Notes: generated by a model not told the origin, from the letters alone. A stretch of 7,219 bases of DNA from an uncultured bacterium (GCA_905215595.1 CAJMQZ010000101.1:1-7219), one strand, 5' to 3'. Shown: positions 1 to 6,043, counted from the first letter of the stretch. Numbers and translations: made by a program.

Positions 1-826
1 CTGCACCCTCGGCCACCAGCTTCTGGTTCTCCATCAGGGAGAGGATGGCCGCTGCCGTCTCGTCCTCGGTCACGGTGACGATATCGTCCACATACTGCTC
101 GCACAGCTGATAGGTCAGCTCACCCGGAGTCTTGACCTGAATGCCGTCCGCGAAGGTGGAAGCAGATTTCAGGGTCTGGTACTTGTGCTCGTGCAGGCTG
201 CGGTACATACTGGGAGCACCCTCGGCCTGTACGCCGTACACCTTGACCTCCGGGCGCAGGGTCTTGATGGCAAAGGCAATACCGGAGATCAGTCCGCCGC
301 CGCCCACCGGCACCACCACAGCGTCCACATCCGGCAGCTGGTCAAGGATCTCCAAGCCGATGGTGCCCTGCCCGGCGATGACCTGCTCGTCATCGTAGGG
401 GTGGATAAAGGTCATGTCGTACTCCTTTTGCAGCTGCACGGCCTTATCGTGGGCCTCGTCGTAGGTGCCGGGCACAAGGCAGACCTCCGCACCCAGATTT
501 TTAGTGTTCTCCACCTTCATCAGGGGTGCGCCGTCCGGCATACAGACGATGCTGCGGATGCCGCGCCGGGTAGCCGCCAGCGCCACGCCCTGCGCATGGT
601 TGCCCGCAGAGCAGGCAATCACGCCCTTGGCGCTCTCCTCCTCGGAAAGCTGGCTGATTTTATAGTAAGCGCCCCGCACCTTAAAGCTGCCGGTGGCCTG
701 CAGGTTCTCGGTCTTGAGGTACAGCTGGCAGTCCTTGGACAGCTTGGGGGCTTCGATGAGGTCGGTCTTGCGCGCCACGTCCTTCAGCACAAAGGCGGCG
801 TGGTAGATCTTATCCAGAGTCAGCAT
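1..826 (-). CDS. ilvA: Threonine ammonia-lyase (threonine dehydratase), 3' end outside window
   Basis: This PLP-dependent enzyme deaminates L-threonine to 2-oxobutanoate and ammonia, the first step toward isoleucine or a catabolic step. The 275 N-terminal residues are visible. The fold-type II PLP lysine is K49 in GSFKVRGA, the asparagine loop SAGNHAQG follows at 73-80, and the phosphate-binding loop VGGGGL is at 174-179. The reading frame is open at base 1, ending in VAEGA, which is typical of the catalytic domain about two thirds of the way along a roughly 400-residue enzyme. The short N-terminus resembles the class that ends in one ACT-like regulatory domain, but that domain would lie outside the window, so biosynthetic and catabolic forms cannot be separated. 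The ATG at 826 has AGGAAG at 835-840, 8 nt upstream. It is transcribed alone from its own promoter, insulated from the upstream operon by a terminator. Identity is very secure; the exact subclass is not. Confidence 0.96.
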   Translation of the reverse strand, partial: MLTLDKIYHAAFVLKDVARKTDLIEAPKLSKDCQLYLKTENLQATGSFKVRGAYYKISQLSEEESAKGVIACSAGNHAQGVALAATRRGIRSIVCMPDGAPLMKVENTKNLGAEVCLVPGTYDEAHDKAVQLQKEYDMTFIHPYDDEQVIAGQGTIGLEILDQLPDVDAVVVPVGGGGLISGIAFAIKTLRPEVKVYGVQAEGAPSMYRSLHEHKYQTLKSASTFADGIQVKTPGELTYQLCEQYVDDIVTVTEDETAAAILSLMENQKLVAEGA

Positions 827-861
827 GACAGATACTTCCTTTATTTTTCGTGATGTCATCC

Positions 862-890
862 AGTATAAGTTACAAAAATTGTTTTGTCAA
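862..890 (-). promoter_or_regulatory. Sigma-A-type promoter of ilvA
   Basis: Read on the minus strand, a perfect -35 box TTGACA (885-890) is followed by a 17-nt spacer and the -10 box TATACT (862-867). The predicted transcription start is near 855, leaving a leader of about 28 nt before the ATG at 826. This is the closest match to consensus in the window and predicts strong basal expression. Small inverted repeats sit on both sides of it (890-902 and 852-860), so repression is possible. Confidence 0.85.
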
Positions 891-902
891 ATGAATTTCA
901 TT
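890..902. promoter_or_regulatory. Inverted repeat abutting the ilvA -35 box, candidate operator
   Basis: The 13-mer AATGAATTTCATT is an inverted repeat with 6-bp arms AATGAA/TTCATT around one central base. Its edge shares one base with the -35 hexamer. A second, smaller repeat, GATG-T-CATC at 852-860, covers the predicted start of transcription. The symmetry is visible; the operator role is inferred only from position. AT-rich 13-mers can be symmetric by chance. Confidence 0.35.
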
Positions 903-918
903 CACGATAAAAGGCGTA

Positions 919-961
919 AAAAAGAGAAAGGCAGTGGTAAAGCCACTGCCTTTCTCTTTTT
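919..961 (-). terminator. Intrinsic terminator of the xpaC-telA-lemA-TPM operon
   Basis: Two perfectly complementary 19-nt arms (919-937 and 943-961) enclose a 5-nt loop. The GC core GGCAGTGG/CCACTGCC is flanked by A-rich and T-rich arms, so minus-strand RNA ends in a run of U. It begins 7 nt after the TPM gene stop codon (969-971). Because both arm ends are A/T tracts it could act in both directions, but no plus-strand gene is present. Confidence 0.93.
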
Positions 962-968
962 ATTCTCA

Positions 969-1913
969 TTATCGCCCACGGCCACCACCGCCGCCGTGGA
1001 AGCTGCCGCCGCCCATGCCCCCGAAGGAGCCTCCGCCGCCAAAGCTGCCGCCGCCGAAACCACCGCGCCCGGCACCGCCCCCGAAGGAGCCGCCGCCCAT
1101 GCCGCCAAAGCCGCCGCCGCGCGGAGGCCGGGGCCCGCGGGAGCCGCCGTAGAAGCCGCCCGGCGGGGGCGGCGGGTTGTGCGGGCCGCGCCGTCCGCGG
1201 GGAGGACGGGGTCCGCCGAAGCACCACAGCCAGCCGCAGGGGCTGGCAAAAACATAGGCCACCGACCGGATAATGACGATGAGCAGCACAACGCTGACCA
1301 CAAGGGTCAGGATGTCGGTCAGGGCGCTGCCGCCGCTGCTCTGGCTGCCCTGATGCCCGGGCTGCACGGTGCTGCCGGAAAGGCTGACCCCGTAAATATC
1401 TGCGATGGTGTTTGCCACATTCCGGGCACAGGTGGTCACTGCGCCGTCATAATCCTTTGCGGCAAACTGATCTTCCATGGTCTGGGCAATGGCGCTGGCC
1501 TGCTTTTCCAAGGTAGTGTTGCGGAAGCCGTCACCTGTGGCAATATAGTAATCGCCGTCGGCGTACTGCTGGGTCTCCATTACCAACAGGATCAGCACAC
1601 CATTTTTGCCGGTAGAAGAACCAATGCCCCAGGCATTGGCCGCCTGCACAGCGTAATCCTCCGTGGAATCATTGCCCGTGTATTCTACTGTTAGTACACC
1701 GATCTGTGCGCCGCTGCAGCTGGATTCCAACTGGGCGTTCAGTTCGGTGATGGTCTGCACGGTGCTGCTGCTCAGCACACCGGCATCGTCCACCACGCAC
1801 TGATCCTTGGGAAGGCTGGGCAGCTGGGCGGCAAAGGCCGCCGGGCACAGCACTGCCGCGCTGACCACCACGGCCAGCACCAGTGCGCTGATGCGTTTTG
1901 CAAAGTTTTTCAT
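969..1913 (-). CDS. TPM-domain (YgcG/Psb32/MOLO-1-like) membrane protein with Gly/Pro/Arg-rich tail
   Basis: This 314-residue protein has a signal peptide (KR at 6-7, hydrophobic 8-22, AFAA at 26-29). A TPM domain follows at about 37-178, with the family landmarks VVDDAGVLS (40-48), WGIGSSTGKNGVLILL (95-110) and the IATGDGF stretch (124-130). A membrane segment (about 199-222) precedes a low-complexity tail: Pro/Arg-rich at 234-266 (PRPPRGRRGP, GPRPPRGGG), then repeated GGGSFGG units to the end. TPM domains belong to exported or membrane proteins linked to envelope or photosystem maintenance; the biochemical role is unsettled. The topology predicts an external TPM domain and a cytoplasmic tail. 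The ATG overlaps the upstream stop by 4 nt (ATGA). A strong AAGGAGG lies at 1927-1933, 13 nt upstream, and an in-frame stop just upstream excludes a longer start. It is the last gene of the operon. Confidence 0.88.
   Translation of the reverse strand: MKNFAKRISALVLAVVVSAAVLCPAAFAAQLPSLPKDQCVVDDAGVLSSSTVQTITELNAQLESSCSGAQIGVLTVEYTGNDSTEDYAVQAANAWGIGSSTGKNGVLILLVMETQQYADGDYYIATGDGFRNTTLEKQASAIAQTMEDQFAAKDYDGAVTTCARNVANTIADIYGVSLSGSTVQPGHQGSQSSGGSALTDILTLVVSVVLLIVIIRSVAYVFASPCGWLWCFGGPRPPRGRRGPHNPPPPPGGFYGGSRGPRPPRGGGFGGMGGGSFGGGAGRGGFGGGSFGGGGSFGGMGGGSFHGGGGGRGR
972..1225. repeat. Low-complexity GC-rich repeats encoding the Gly/Pro/Arg tail
   Basis: This very GC-rich stretch encodes the tail of the TPM protein and contains imperfect in-frame direct repeats. 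GCCGCCGCCCATGCC occurs at 1005-1019 and again at 1089-1103, offset 84 nt or 28 codons. GCCCCCGAAGGAGCC occurs at 1017-1031 and 1077-1091, offset 60 nt or 20 codons. Both offsets are multiples of three, so unit gain or loss would keep the frame. This looks like coding low complexity rather than a mobile or CRISPR repeat. Confidence 0.75.
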
Positions 1914-2668
1914 GCGAAGGGTTCAACCTCCTTCACGCCGGACAAAGCTCCCAGCACACCGGCCGGGAAGCCGCCGACTTCCTTCTGATATTCATACACC
2001 GCCGTATTGTACTGCAAGGTACCAATGATGGTGGCTGCACTGTTGAATTGGCCGTACTGCCCCTGCACCGCACCCATCTTCATGGGGTCTGCGGCCTGCT
2101 CCTGCAACTTTGCATACAGCTGGTCGATGGCGGTGCCCAGCGCCTGGTCGGCCTGATACAGCGCGTGCATCGTGCTGCCCTGATAATAGGGCAGCGAGGT
2201 CAGCGACTGGCTTTTGCCGCCGTTCTGCACCGCCTGCAGACAAGCGGAGAAATCGTTCAGTGCAGTCTGTGCAGACAGCACCTCGGCGCTGTCTGCGCCA
2301 AGGGTGTTGGAGGCGGTGGTCAGAATGTTCGCCGCCGTATTCTCCCGGGTGGTCAGCTCCTCGCTCAGGTTATAGCCGTTGTCAGCGGCGACCCCTGCAG
2401 TGAACCACTGGCGGGCGGTGTTGTATTTGCCGCGCAGCTTGGCGCTGCCAAAGCCGAAAAAAGCGGCCAGCATCACCACCACGCTTAAAGCCAGCGCCGC
2501 CGCCCGGGTGGAAAGCGCTGCGGGCAGCTTTGCTTCCAGTGCGGCCAGCTTCTGCTGTCGGGGCGTCAGCGTTACGGCCTGCTCCGGCTTTGCTTTTTCG
2601 CGGTAGCTGCCCGCGTCAAAGCCGCCGGGAGCGGTTTGTTTGTTCTGAGAAAAATCAGCGTTTGCCAT
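1910..2668 (-). CDS. Divergent LemA-like single-pass membrane protein
   Basis: This protein has 252 residues. About 50 polar residues lead to one membrane segment (about 56-75), followed by a mostly helical domain to the end. The last 33 residues (220-252) carry the LemA signature: YN..V..Y, then FP at 234-235, a small-residue stretch, GVKEVEPF. LemA proteins usually start directly with the membrane helix and have a conserved RR-D-LIPNLV-like stretch just after it. Here the N-terminus is extended and that stretch is not recognisable, so I call it LemA-like. LemA function is not established. The start follows the telA stop by one nucleotide (TGA-A-ATG), with GGAG at 2674-2677, 5 nt upstream, inside the telA coding end. 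The stop overlaps the next ATG. Both junctions imply translational coupling, and LemA-TPM neighbours are a recurring pair in bacteria. Confidence 0.8.
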   Translation of the reverse strand: MANADFSQNKQTAPGGFDAGSYREKAKPEQAVTLTPRQQKLAALEAKLPAALSTRAAALALSVVVMLAAFFGFGSAKLRGKYNTARQWFTAGVAADNGYNLSEELTTRENTAANILTTASNTLGADSAEVLSAQTALNDFSACLQAVQNGGKSQSLTSLPYYQGSTMHALYQADQALGTAIDQLYAKLQEQAADPMKMGAVQGQYGQFNSAATIIGTLQYNTAVYEYQKEVGGFPAGVLGALSGVKEVEPFA

Positions 2669-2669
2669 T

Positions 2670-3821
2670 TCAGCTCCGGATCTCCATCATTTTGGTTTTC
2701 AGCTCGTCCTCGATGCGGGTCAGCTCCTGCTCGGCGGCGGCGCGCTTTGCGCGGCCCTCGCTCTGGATCTTGTTCAGCTCGTCCAGCGTCTCGATCAGGC
2801 TCTTGTTGGTCTGCTGCAGGGTCTCGATATCCACCACGCCGCGCTGGCTCTCCTTGGCGGTCTCGATGGTGCCCATCTTGAGGGCATCGGCGTTCTTCTT
2901 GAGCAGGTCGTTGGTCATGTCGGTCACGGCACGCTCGGCCTGCATGGCCTGCTGGCTGTGGGCCAGACCCAGTGCCAGCACCATCTGGTTCTTCCACAGG
3001 GGGATGGTGTTGACGATGGTGGACTGGATCTTCTCTGCCATCATGGTGTCGTTGTTCTGCAGCAGGCGGATCTGCGGCCCCATCTGCAGGCTGATGTTGC
3101 GGGTCAGCTCCAGATCATAGAGCTTCTTCTCAAAGCGTTCGCACTGGTCGGCCAGATCACGAGCCGCCTGTGCATCCTCCGGCAGGCCGGAAACCTTGGC
3201 CTTATCCATGGCCTGCTGCAGCTCGTTTGCGCGCACATCGGCCAGCTTCTTTTTGCCGGCAAGGATATACATGCTCAGCTCCTTGAAGTAGGCCATGTTC
3301 AGCTCGTACATCTTATCCAGCATGGCGATATCCTTGAGCAGCTGCACCTGATGGGCTTCCAGCATGGACTGGATCTTTTCCACATTAGTCTCGGTCTTGT
3401 CGTACTTGGTCTTAAGGGCATCCAGCTGGCTGGTTTTCTTTTTGAAGAAGCCCATAATGCCCTTCTGCTGCTCCTCATTGGCATCAAAGCTCTTCAGCTC
3501 GCCAATGAGGTCGGTGATCATATCGCCCACCTCGCCCAGATCCTTGGTGGACACCTTGGAGAGGGCTGCTTCGGAGAAATCGCCGATCTTTTTCTGGCAG
3601 GCAGAGCCGTATTGCAGCACCTGCTGGCTGTTGGTAATATCGATCTTCTGGGCAAACTGATCCACCATGGCCTGCTCCTCGGGGGTCAGGTTCACCTGTG
3701 CCTCCGGGGCAGGGGCAGCGGCGGGCTTTTTCTCCTGCGGCACAGCAGCGGGGGTGGGGTCCAGCGTCAGGGTGGGCACTGCGGGAGCATCCAGATCAAA
3801 GTTCAGAGTATTGTCAGCCAT
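2670..3821 (-). CDS. telA: TelA family toxic anion resistance protein (YaaN-like)
   Basis: This soluble helical protein has 383 residues, close to the usual TelA/YaaN length. Residues 1-45 form an acidic, Pro/Ala-rich, probably disordered head. From about 46 the TelA domain is almost wholly helical with heptad-like coiled-coil stretches. No membrane segment is present. Recognisable family stretches are the FFKKKTSQLDALKTKYDK region, the LDKMYELNMAYF region, and the PQIRLLQNNDTMMAEKIQ stretch followed by IPLWKNQMVLAL. Founding members (KlaA/TelA on plasmids) are associated with tellurite resistance; chromosomal homologues such as Bacillus subtilis YaaN lie beside XpaC, as here. The molecular activity is unknown. 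The ATG at 3821 has AAGGAAGG at 3830-3837 with 8-nt spacing. It is the second gene of the operon, 43 nt after xpaC. The neighbours suggest a cytosolic partner of the surrounding membrane proteins; that is inference. Confidence 0.93.
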   Translation of the reverse strand: MADNTLNFDLDAPAVPTLTLDPTPAAVPQEKKPAAAPAPEAQVNLTPEEQAMVDQFAQKIDITNSQQVLQYGSACQKKIGDFSEAALSKVSTKDLGEVGDMITDLIGELKSFDANEEQQKGIMGFFKKKTSQLDALKTKYDKTETNVEKIQSMLEAHQVQLLKDIAMLDKMYELNMAYFKELSMYILAGKKKLADVRANELQQAMDKAKVSGLPEDAQAARDLADQCERFEKKLYDLELTRNISLQMGPQIRLLQNNDTMMAEKIQSTIVNTIPLWKNQMVLALGLAHSQQAMQAERAVTDMTNDLLKKNADALKMGTIETAKESQRGVVDIETLQQTNKSLIETLDELNKIQSEGRAKRAAAEQELTRIEDELKTKMMEIRS

Positions 3822-3864
3822 AAGTGATTCCTTCCTTTCAAAATCCCGAGGGGATATTCTGGTT

Positions 3865-4494
3865 TTACTTGCTCAGACCCTGCCCTTTCAGCATATTCTG
3901 CAAAACGGTCAGGTCTGCGGACAGGTCCATGCTCTCTGCCGCGTACAGGGCATCCAGCTGGTTTTCAAAAGCCGTGGCAATGGAGGCGGCGTTGTGTTCC
4001 ACCTCGGCGCGAATAGCGGCGGCGTTCTCGCCCCGCACACCCTGCTTTGCAAGCTTTGCGTACTGCTGCAAAACGTTTACGGCGTCCGGCAGATAGTAGT
4101 TGGCAAACCGGCGCACCTGCTTTGCCTTGGCGGGGTTTGCTTCCACCGCTTCCACGATGGAGCGTCCCGCCTTTTCCATGCGGGTCATAGCGGCGGACAG
4201 CTGCGGGTCGGGCAAAGCCTCGTTCAGCGCGTGCAGAGTGTCCAGCTTCTGCTGGATATCGGTCAGCATCTGGTCCACATCCTCCACACCGGTGTGGAAG
4301 GGTACCTCGTGCTCCACCATCCGGGGCGGGCAGGTCTTTTTTGCCACGCCAAAGGAAACGGCGGCACCGCCCAGCGCCACCAGCAGCGCCCATAATTTGT
4401 ATACCGGCAGCACCGCGCACAGTACCACGAACACCAGCGCCGCCGCATAAAAGGGCAGCACGCTGGGCTTTTGGGTGCGGATGATCTTGCTCAT
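3865..4494 (-). CDS. xpaC: XpaC-like 5-bromo-4-chloroindolyl phosphate hydrolysis family protein
   Basis: This is a 209-residue protein from the chosen start. Two hydrophobic helices (about 12-29 and 33-51), joined by a very short turn, form a membrane hairpin. A soluble helical domain follows. The family landmark RFANYYLPDAVNVLQQYAKL lies at 129-148. The name comes from a Bacillus XpaC phenotype on a chromogenic phosphate; no catalytic motif is visible and direct phosphatase activity is doubtful. XpaC-TelA pairing is well known (xpaC-yaaN in B. subtilis). The frame has two ATGs 6 nt apart (4500 and 4494). AAGGAG at 4503-4508 is 2 nt from the first and 8 nt from the second, so 4494 is preferred. 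It is the first gene of the operon, behind its own promoter. Confidence 0.9.
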   Translation of the reverse strand: MSKIIRTQKPSVLPFYAAALVFVVLCAVLPVYKLWALLVALGGAAVSFGVAKKTCPPRMVEHEVPFHTGVEDVDQMLTDIQQKLDTLHALNEALPDPQLSAAMTRMEKAGRSIVEAVEANPAKAKQVRRFANYYLPDAVNVLQQYAKLAKQGVRGENAAAIRAEVEHNAASIATAFENQLDALYAAESMDLSADLTVLQNMLKGQGLSK

Positions 4495-4502
4495 GGTCAT
4501 TT

Positions 4503-4508
4503 CTCCTT
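4503..4508 (-). promoter_or_regulatory. Ribosome binding site that decides the xpaC start
   Basis: AAGGAG on the minus strand lies 8 nt before the ATG at 4494 and only 2 nt before the in-frame ATG at 4500. Two nucleotides is too short for normal initiation, so the shorter protein is preferred. Confidence 0.7.
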
Positions 4509-4512
4509 GTCC

Positions 4513-4527
4513 GGGGCAGTGCGCCCC
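4513..4527 (-). other. GC hairpin in the xpaC leader
   Basis: GGGGC and GCCCC arms enclose a 5-nt loop in the predicted untranslated leader, ending 4 nt before the ribosome binding site. There is no U tract, so it is not an ordinary terminator. It could affect leader stability or translation, or be incidental in a GC-rich genome. Confidence 0.4.
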
Positions 4528-4538
4528 TTATGATATCC

Positions 4539-4566
4539 ATAATACAACGTCCGCAAAAAAACGCAA
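4539..4566 (-). promoter_or_regulatory. Probable promoter of the xpaC-telA-lemA-TPM operon
   Basis: The minus strand reads TTGCGT (4561-4566), a 16-nt spacer containing a seven-T run, then TATTAT (4539-4544). The transcription start would be near 4532, leaving a leader of about 37 nt. No clear terminator separates it from the glycosylase gene upstream, so readthrough from that unit may add to expression. A weaker alternative pairs TTGCGG (4551-4556) with TCATAA (4528-4533). Confidence 0.6.
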
Positions 4567-4597
4567 GTATCCCGCAAAAGAATTTACAGCCTTGTCA

Positions 4598-5086
4598 TCA
4601 TTTTACGATCCAGTCCGCCAGCGCAGCGCCCCAAAGCTCCTCCAGCCGGGCGGGGCTGCAGGCGGCGTTGGCGGGGCTTGTACTTGGCAGACGGACAGCC
4701 GGGATGCCGGTAAGCGGCTGCTGATATTTTGTGTAGATACGGTAAGCTGTGGCACCGTTGCAGAACACCGCCCGGATGGGTGCTTTACGCAGCAGCCCGG
4801 CGATATCGTTGGGCACCACATCCCGGATGGAGGCATCCGATGCGCCGGTGATGGTGCAGCTTTCCAGCGTATCCCACAGCGCCAGCCCGTGGCGCAAAAG
4901 CAACTGCTTTTTGGCGGCGATATCCTCCCGCACGGGCAGCGGCTCCCCGGTCAGCGCCGCCAGCAGCGGCCAGAACCGATTTTGCGGATGGCCGTAGTAA
5001 AAGGCCATCTCCCGGCTTTTGGGGCTGGGCCATGTGCCCAAGATCAGCGCCCGGCTGTGGTCATCGTACACCGGTGCAAAGCTCAT
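4598..5086 (-). CDS. DNA-deoxyinosine (hypoxanthine-DNA) glycosylase, uracil-DNA glycosylase superfamily
   Basis: This 162-residue cytosolic repair enzyme is predicted to remove hypoxanthine (deaminated adenine), and perhaps uracil, from DNA to start base excision repair. Motif 1 is GTWPSPKSR (17-25), followed by FYYGHPQNRFWP (29-40). Motif 2 is LPSTSPANA (133-141). This pattern matches the hypoxanthine-DNA glycosylase group (family 6). That group lacks the usual catalytic acid of family 1 UDGs in motif 1 and relies on an asparagine; N36 in GHPQN is the likely equivalent, by my reading rather than an alignment. The VFCNGATAY segment (107-115) is also typical. The length is normal for the family. 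Its ATG overlaps the stop of the HAD gene upstream by ATGA. No good ribosome binding site is visible, so it probably depends on termination-reinitiation. Confidence 0.88.
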   Translation of the reverse strand: MSFAPVYDDHSRALILGTWPSPKSREMAFYYGHPQNRFWPLLAALTGEPLPVREDIAAKKQLLLRHGLALWDTLESCTITGASDASIRDVVPNDIAGLLRKAPIRAVFCNGATAYRIYTKYQQPLTGIPAVRLPSTSPANAACSPARLEELWGAALADWIVK

Positions 5087-5976
5087 AAGCTGCCGCCTGC
5101 GCTTTCAATATTGCCCCATGCAGAGCCAAAATCTTTGCCGGAGGGCTCCGCGCGGGGGCCGTCGAACCACAGCTCCTCGATCAGCGCCGCCACGCCATCC
5201 TCCCGCACATCCCCGATGATCCGGTCGGCAGCGGCCTTGGCGTCCGGGGTGCCGTTTGCCATGCAGGCGCTCAGGCCGGCTACCTTCAGCATCCCCACAT
5301 CGTTGGCAGAATCGCCCACAGCCACGGCATCGGCCAGCGTAAGCCCCATCTGCCCGCACAGGTCGGCAAGCCCTACGCCCTTATCCATACCGCCGCGCAC
5401 GATATCGTAGTAGCAGTAGCCGTCCGCGTTCTGCGCGCCCACCTGCATCCAGTGCAGGCCAAGGTAGCCGTATTTTTCGTGGAAGCGCTCCACTTCCTGC
5501 GGCGGCATGGCGGCAAAGGCGGCGTGGGGCATATCCACCAGATGCCTGTCCTGATCCTCGCCGTCCACGCAGTCCAGCCCGGGGCTGTTCATCATCTGAT
5601 AGCCCGCGTGCAGATACTCGTACTCGCAGTAGGCGTAATAGGCATCCCGGAAGTTGAATTGCAGCGGGTAGTTATAATCCTCGCAAAAATCCACCAGCAC
5701 ATACATCTCCTCACTGGTAAGCGGATGCTCGGCTATTACGTTGCCCTGCCTGTCCACCACGCAGGCACCGTTGCAGGTAATGGCGTAGTCGTATCGGATG
5801 CCGCCCAGCTGGTTTTTGTCCCGGATACCCGGGTAGGAGCGGCCGGTGCTGAGCACGAACTTGCCCCCGGCGGCTTGCAGCTTTTTTACCGCCTTTACCA
5901 CCGCCGGGCGGGGCTTTGCCTCCCCAAAGGGCATCAGCGTGTTGTCGTAATCGCTTGCCAGAATCTTATATTGCAT
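5083..5976 (-). CDS. Cof-type HAD-IIB family phosphatase
   Basis: This cytosolic haloacid-dehalogenase phosphatase has 297 residues from the chosen start. All four HAD motifs are present: DYDNTL (D9 nucleophile, D11 acid), STGR (43-46), K199 in GMDKG, and GDSAND (221-226) with D222 and D226 for magnesium. ITCNGA after motif II and the large insert between motifs II and III indicate a C2-type cap, as in Cof/YbiV-like enzymes. These hydrolyse sugar phosphates, nucleotides, PLP or FMN, and the substrate cannot be read from sequence. The reading frame extends to an ATG at 6018, but the promoter -10 box (6009-6014) lies inside that extension. AGGAG at 5985-5989 is 8 nt from the ATG at 5976, which places MQYKILASDYD at the N-terminus as usual for the family. 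It is the first gene of a two-gene unit and overlaps the glycosylase by 4 nt. Confidence 0.93.
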   Translation of the reverse strand: MQYKILASDYDNTLMPFGEAKPRPAVVKAVKKLQAAGGKFVLSTGRSYPGIRDKNQLGGIRYDYAITCNGACVVDRQGNVIAEHPLTSEEMYVLVDFCEDYNYPLQFNFRDAYYAYCEYEYLHAGYQMMNSPGLDCVDGEDQDRHLVDMPHAAFAAMPPQEVERFHEKYGYLGLHWMQVGAQNADGYCYYDIVRGGMDKGVGLADLCGQMGLTLADAVAVGDSANDVGMLKVAGLSACMANGTPDAKAAADRIIGDVREDGVAALIEELWFDGPRAEPSGKDFGSAWGNIESAGGSL

Positions 5977-5984
5977 GGTCATCT

Positions 5985-5989
5985 CTCCT
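5985..5989 (-). promoter_or_regulatory. Ribosome binding site that decides the HAD phosphatase start
   Basis: AGGAG is 8 nt before the ATG at 5976 and 2 nt before the in-frame ATG at 5982. The layout GGAGAnATGACCATG is the same as in front of xpaC. The 5976 start is preferred. Confidence 0.7.
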
Positions 5990-6008
5990 GTGCGCATCGT
6001 TTTCTCCC

Positions 6009-6017
6009 AGTATAGCA
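6009..6017 (-). promoter_or_regulatory. Extended -10 promoter of the HAD-glycosylase unit
   Basis: The minus strand reads TGCTATACT, an extended -10 element (TG-n-TATACT). The region 17 nt upstream has no recognisable -35 box, which extended -10 promoters can tolerate. The predicted start near 6002 gives a leader of about 26 nt to the ATG at 5976. It lies just downstream of the transporter terminator. Confidence 0.65.
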
Positions 6018-6043
6018 CATTTCAAAGTCCAGCGGGAGAGGGG

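Noticed and set aside
185..853. A 222-codon plus-strand reading frame at the left edge
   Set aside because: It is antisense to ilvA, whose catalytic motifs are unmistakable on the minus strand.
1005..1103. Short direct repeats suggestive of a CRISPR or tandem-repeat element
   Set aside because: The repeats are in frame, GC-rich and encode GGGSFGG-type units of the TPM protein tail. There are no regular spacers.
825..1694. A 289-codon plus-strand reading frame, Ala/Pro-rich
   Set aside because: It is the antisense shadow of the ilvA promoter, the terminator and the TPM gene. It would run through the 919-961 terminator, and its composition simply mirrors GC-rich minus-strand codons.
2958..3827. 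A 289-codon plus-strand reading frame opposite telA
   Set aside because: It is Leu/His/Gly-rich and has no recognisable domain. It lies wholly antisense to a well-supported TelA family gene.
3842..3854. Small inverted repeat ATCCC/GGGAT between xpaC and telA
   Set aside because: It has only a 5-bp stem and no U tract, so it is too weak to call a terminator or attenuator. The genes look co-transcribed.
5977..6018. N-terminal extension of the HAD protein beginning at the ATG at 6018
   Set aside because: The extension includes the -10 promoter element, so it would not be in the transcript. A good ribosome binding site supports the start at 5976.
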